Assembly: GCA_009829735.1 (NCBI GenBank)
Contig: CM020619.1
Location: 32,652,283-32,716,282, forward strand
Source of the DNA: Pyropia yezoensis
Lineage: Eukaryota > Rhodophyta > Bangiophyceae > Bangiales > Bangiaceae
DNA: 64,000 bases
Reading direction: 5' to 3'
Part shown: piece by piece, positions 61,290 to 64,000 of the stretch
How the letters are laid out: each line of letters starts with the position of its first letter
How positions within the stretch are numbered: position 1 is the stretch's first letter
Translations under genes and position numbers: made by a program
Notes under the pieces: model-generated
Told to the model about the DNA's origin: nothing
What the model saw: only the letters and a program-made list of their open reading frames with translations
Database searches by the model: none

Positions 61290-63266
61290 CTAGGCACGCA
61301 TGCTAGACTCTCCCACTCCACGGCCCTCGCCCTCACGTGGAGGCGAGCGGCGAGACCCACGCCGATAACGGTCTCCACTTGTTGGAGGGGGCGGCGGCTC
61401 CAAGTCGGAGCCGTCGCGTCCCTCACGGTCGCGCAAGTGGCGCCGACCGTGGCCACTCTTCTGCCTGGTCTTGCGCGCAAGTTTGCGACGCAGACGCTGG
61501 ACAGACTCCGTCTCCGACGGGGTAGAGGACTCCGAAACGGAGCAAGACAACTCGTCTTCCGATACGGAAGGAGAGCGCCGCGAGTGTCGGCGACGACGGC
61601 GAGGAGGCGAGTATGCCCGGCTCGCGCGACGTTTGCCACGCCCAAGTGGGGCTGGCTGGGGCATAATAGCCCCAATGCGAGCCAACTCGGCTGTCATAAA
61701 CTCCGCCACCGACTCGCAACTCGCGGTCATAAACTCCGCCACCGACTCGCAACTCGCGGTCGCCACTGCAGTACGAACGCGCTCCTCAAGTTGAGGAGTC
61801 TCGGAACTCTGTAGGGTTGCGGTCGACGCGGCCAACCAGGAAATGGTGCGCACCAACGTGGTGATCATCATCTCTGAGGTTAGAGGCGTGGGCGGCAACA
61901 CCAACTTGGGGTATACCGTCAGGAGGGTGGCCCCCAAGTTGGGGGACACCGGGGTGGAAGACTCCACGGCCACGCTGATCGGGATGTTCCCGTGAGGTTG
62001 GAAAGGAACAGGAGGAAGCGGAGGGGCCCGCCGAGGTGGCGGTACCCGGGTGTAACTGCGACCCCGACTTGGGGCCCCCGCAGTGGGTTGAGTCATATGA
62101 TCATCATAGGACGGCACGGCCATAACTATGGGCTTGTCCGGGGGTGGCGCAGTGTGGCGATCCACCCCCGGGGCATACGGGTAGTCCCCGATGCCCAACC
62201 CCTCTCGTAGGACCACACGGCCGTCGTGAAGTTCACGAGCGACCCACACGAACTGGCGAAGTGCGCCATCGTCCTTGGGCCCACGAGTGGGGCGGCGCAA
62301 CTTGTGCTCAATGCTCTCCCACTCGATAAACTTATGGAGCCGGAGCATCTCCTCAAGTAGAGTGAGTTGTCCTGATGAGCACCCCTCAGCAACTAGCTGA
62401 GGGGTGAGCTGTTCCAAACCTTGGAGGAGCCGGAGGGGGAGATGCCAGAGCATCTCCCGCCGCTGAACACAGGACACCCAGGTCGACATGACCTCGAGGA
62501 GCCACTGGGTGGCCAACATGGCCCACACCAGGTGATCAGGGGCAGCCGTCAACATGACGGAGCCGAAGTGGTCAAGCAACCGTGGCAACAACGCCGGGAA
62601 CCCGTAGGGGACCTCAACTTGAGGCCACCACTCGGGCTTCTTCGGATAGTACTGCTCCTTACTGGCAGCAGACTGTTGAGGAAACTCAAGTTGAGCCGAG
62701 GTCACCAAGTAGGGACCTCGCCGGAAGTCTTTCTCCATCCGCACATCAAAGTGATGAGTGTGCGGATCGGCCTCGTGGAGGTACGGTGAGCGAGTTGCCA
62801 CAGCGTCCCACGTGAAGGTCGGCAAGTCGCCGGGACCCGGGATAGTTCCCCCGCGGTCCACCATGGCCTTGGCACGCTGAACGTCCTCAACCTCCTCATC
62901 GTCCAGGAAGGCAAACTGGTCCGTCCTGAAGCCGGCAGGGAACCCGACCCTACGGGGATACTTCTCCCGTAGGCGGTCCCATACCCGGCCCATCGCTGCG
63001 CCAAGTCGGCCACAGCGAAGAACAGTCAGCCCCTCCTCATAGAGAGGCCAAGCGGGGTAAAACCACCGCCCCAAGGCCTCACGCGGGACAACTTGTCCCG
63101 CCTCCGGGGGAGACCCCGCCGTCAACCCAAAGCCGGGTGACGCGGGAGTCCCGTCCCCCGGAGCGATCGCGGAGCCCCCGCCGGAAGTCCCGGCGGGTGC
63201 TGCCCCGTAGGAGGCGTCCTCCATGCGCTCGTCAAGAGAGTCCGTCTCCACTCCCGGAGTCGCCAT
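61290..63266 (-). CDS. Antisense accessory protein of chromovirus B
   Basis: 658 residues from the ATG at 63266 (the frame is open to 63437 without an ATG). It lies between pol and the 3' LTR, transcribed toward pol from the LTR side; its stop is about 110 bp from the pol stop. The N terminus is Gly/Pro-rich. An ordered region (about 60-370) has LRCGRLGAAMGRVWDRLREK, QFAFLDDEEVEDVQRAKAM, a YLVTSAQLEF block, YYPKKPEW, VEVPYGF, a hydrophobic helix (WAMLATQWLLEVMSTW), LWHLP and LHKFIEWESIEHKLRRP. The rest is Pro/Ser-rich and ends in an R/S-rich tail (RRRRRHSRRSPS), like an RNA-binding or nuclear-localised tail. It is homologous to the antisense ORF of element A. No database family recognised; it could be an RNA-binding or regulatory factor. 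Confidence 0.8.
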   Translation of the reverse strand: MATPGVETDSLDERMEDASYGAAPAGTSGGGSAIAPGDGTPASPGFGLTAGSPPEAGQVVPREALGRWFYPAWPLYEEGLTVLRCGRLGAAMGRVWDRLREKYPRRVGFPAGFRTDQFAFLDDEEVEDVQRAKAMVDRGGTIPGPGDLPTFTWDAVATRSPYLHEADPHTHHFDVRMEKDFRRGPYLVTSAQLEFPQQSAASKEQYYPKKPEWWPQVEVPYGFPALLPRLLDHFGSVMLTAAPDHLVWAMLATQWLLEVMSTWVSCVQRREMLWHLPLRLLQGLEQLTPQLVAEGCSSGQLTLLEEMLRLHKFIEWESIEHKLRRPTRGPKDDGALRQFVWVARELHDGRVVLREGLGIGDYPYAPGVDRHTAPPPDKPIVMAVPSYDDHMTQPTAGAPSRGRSYTRVPPPRRAPPLPPVPFQPHGNIPISVAVESSTPVSPNLGATLLTVYPKLVLPPTPLTSEMMITTLVRTISWLAASTATLQSSETPQLEERVRTAVATASCESVAEFMTASCESVAEFMTAELARIGAIMPQPAPLGRGKRRASRAYSPPRRRRRHSRRSPSVSEDELSCSVSESSTPSETESVQRLRRKLARKTRQKSGHGRRHLRDREGRDGSDLEPPPPPTSGDRYRRGSRRSPPREGEGRGVGESSMRA

Positions 63267-63604
63267 GGCTCTCCCCAAGTTGGGGAGAGACGCTCTGGCT
63301 ATCGCAGCACGAGACCCGCCTCGAGTTGAGGGGGACTCGGATCGTGGGTATACGGGTGGCCTCCCCAGCGTGGGGCGGCCCAGTGGAAGGTGAAGGGGAG
63401 GTGGTGGTGATGGTGAAGTGTGAACTGAGGAGAGCAAGCTGCCGAGTGGGCAAGCTTGAGGAGAGGAGCGGTCAACGTGACCGCCTCCACATCCGTGTTA
63501 CGTGATCGATGGGGGACAGCAAGTCGCGCCCCCAACGCCGAGACGTGCGTTTACGCACCCCCTCACAGGGCCGACCGGGTCGGTCGGAACTGAGGAGAGG
63601 GGAG

Positions 63605-64000
63605 TGTGGCAGTATTGACCCCCAGGTAGGGGGGCAACACGTGCCATGCAAAGGGCGGCAGGCCACTAGCCTGATCCGTTCCTCCCCCTGCATTTGGGTC
63701 CATATTCCCTAAGTTTGGGATAGTTAGCTTAGTAATAAATCCAACTTGGATTTGAGGGTTTTCTGCATTTATCGTCTTGAATTTTCGTGTGGCCCGGTGG
63801 GCAGGTGCTGGGGTGGGAGATTCTGAGTGGCGAGATTCTGAGTGGACCCTGGGGGGATAAGGGGAGGGACAGCGGGGCTTGGCCCTGCGTCCCCGTCCCG
63901 ACCAAGAAACTGTTGGACCACACACCATCCTCTTGTTTGTCCGTGGGGGGTTTGCCCCACAACAGGGACAGAGTGTGTGCGACTTGCACTTCTTCCGGTT
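63605..64000 (+). repeat. LTR of B2, cut by the window edge
   Basis: 396 of an expected 469 bp. Differs from the LTR at 45648 by a few substitutions (GCAAAGGGCGG, GTAATAAATCC, GGGTTTTC, ATCGTCTTG). The element end and target duplication lie outside the window. Confidence 0.88.

Larger units (their letters stand above)
54601..64000 (+). mobile_element. Chromovirus B, second assembled copy B2
   Basis: The interior 55255-63604 repeats B1 almost base for base (few substitutions, many one-base indels in its first half). It is followed by an LTR from 63605 that runs off the window. Taken literally this is a tandem LTR-interior-LTR-interior-LTR array, a known product of LTR recombination. The error pattern and LTR variants fit an unmerged overlap of two contig ends equally well or better. 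Confidence 0.75.

Noticed and set aside
1-64000. tRNA, rRNA or other RNA genes
   Set aside because: None seen by eye. A covariance-model scan would be needed to exclude a tRNA in the low-complexity regions.

Overview
The window is GC-rich nuclear DNA of a eukaryote. It is made mostly of mobile elements, satellite arrays and Ala/Pro/Gly-rich low-complexity sequence, with few convincing host genes. High GC, long spurious open frames on both strands, Ty3/gypsy chromoviruses and a PIF/Harbinger element fit a bangiophyte red alga (Porphyra/Pyropia type). That assignment is inferred from composition and element content, not from a host marker gene. Many single-base indels beside a 500-N gap suggest a long-read assembly that was not fully polished.

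Region by region: 1-5900 is mostly non-coding, with two foldback repeats, one small candidate zinc-finger gene (minus strand) and a frame-broken LRR-like remnant. 6168-9902 is a single-exon gene for a large protein with an Ulp1-type cysteine protease domain, a GIY-YIG nuclease-like domain and a helicase-associated-like domain. 9903-19300 is mainly low-complexity DNA with LRR-like remnants, a candidate MITE and a broken Ala-rich hydrophobic gene. 19360-20330 is a 56-bp satellite (S1). 20336-21414 is a 75-bp satellite (S2) that resumes at 42703-43375.

Between the two S2 blocks lies a 21.3-kb PIF/Harbinger transposon (21415-42699) with 41-42 bp terminal inverted repeats and a TAA/TGA target site. 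The insertion interrupts one satellite unit. It carries a DDE transposase, a convergent Myb/SANT-like gene, a hairpin-bearing 102-bp satellite between them, and a third long ORF with duplicated Cys modules. Nested in that third ORF is chromovirus A (30092-39741, minus strand; 571-bp LTRs; GGTAC duplication). The ORF reads in frame across the insertion site.

After the satellite comes a 732-codon gene of unknown function (43379-45577, minus). Next to its 5' end lies a second chromovirus, B, assembled as a tandem LTR-B1-LTR-B2-LTR with a 500-N gap in the middle LTR. A and B share a design: gag, a G GGA AAC slippery site just before the gag stop, -1 frame pol (protease, RT, RNase H, integrase, chromodomain), the same primer-binding sequence, and a homologous antisense ORF between pol and the 3' LTR. 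This conserved antisense gene is the most novel-looking system in the window.
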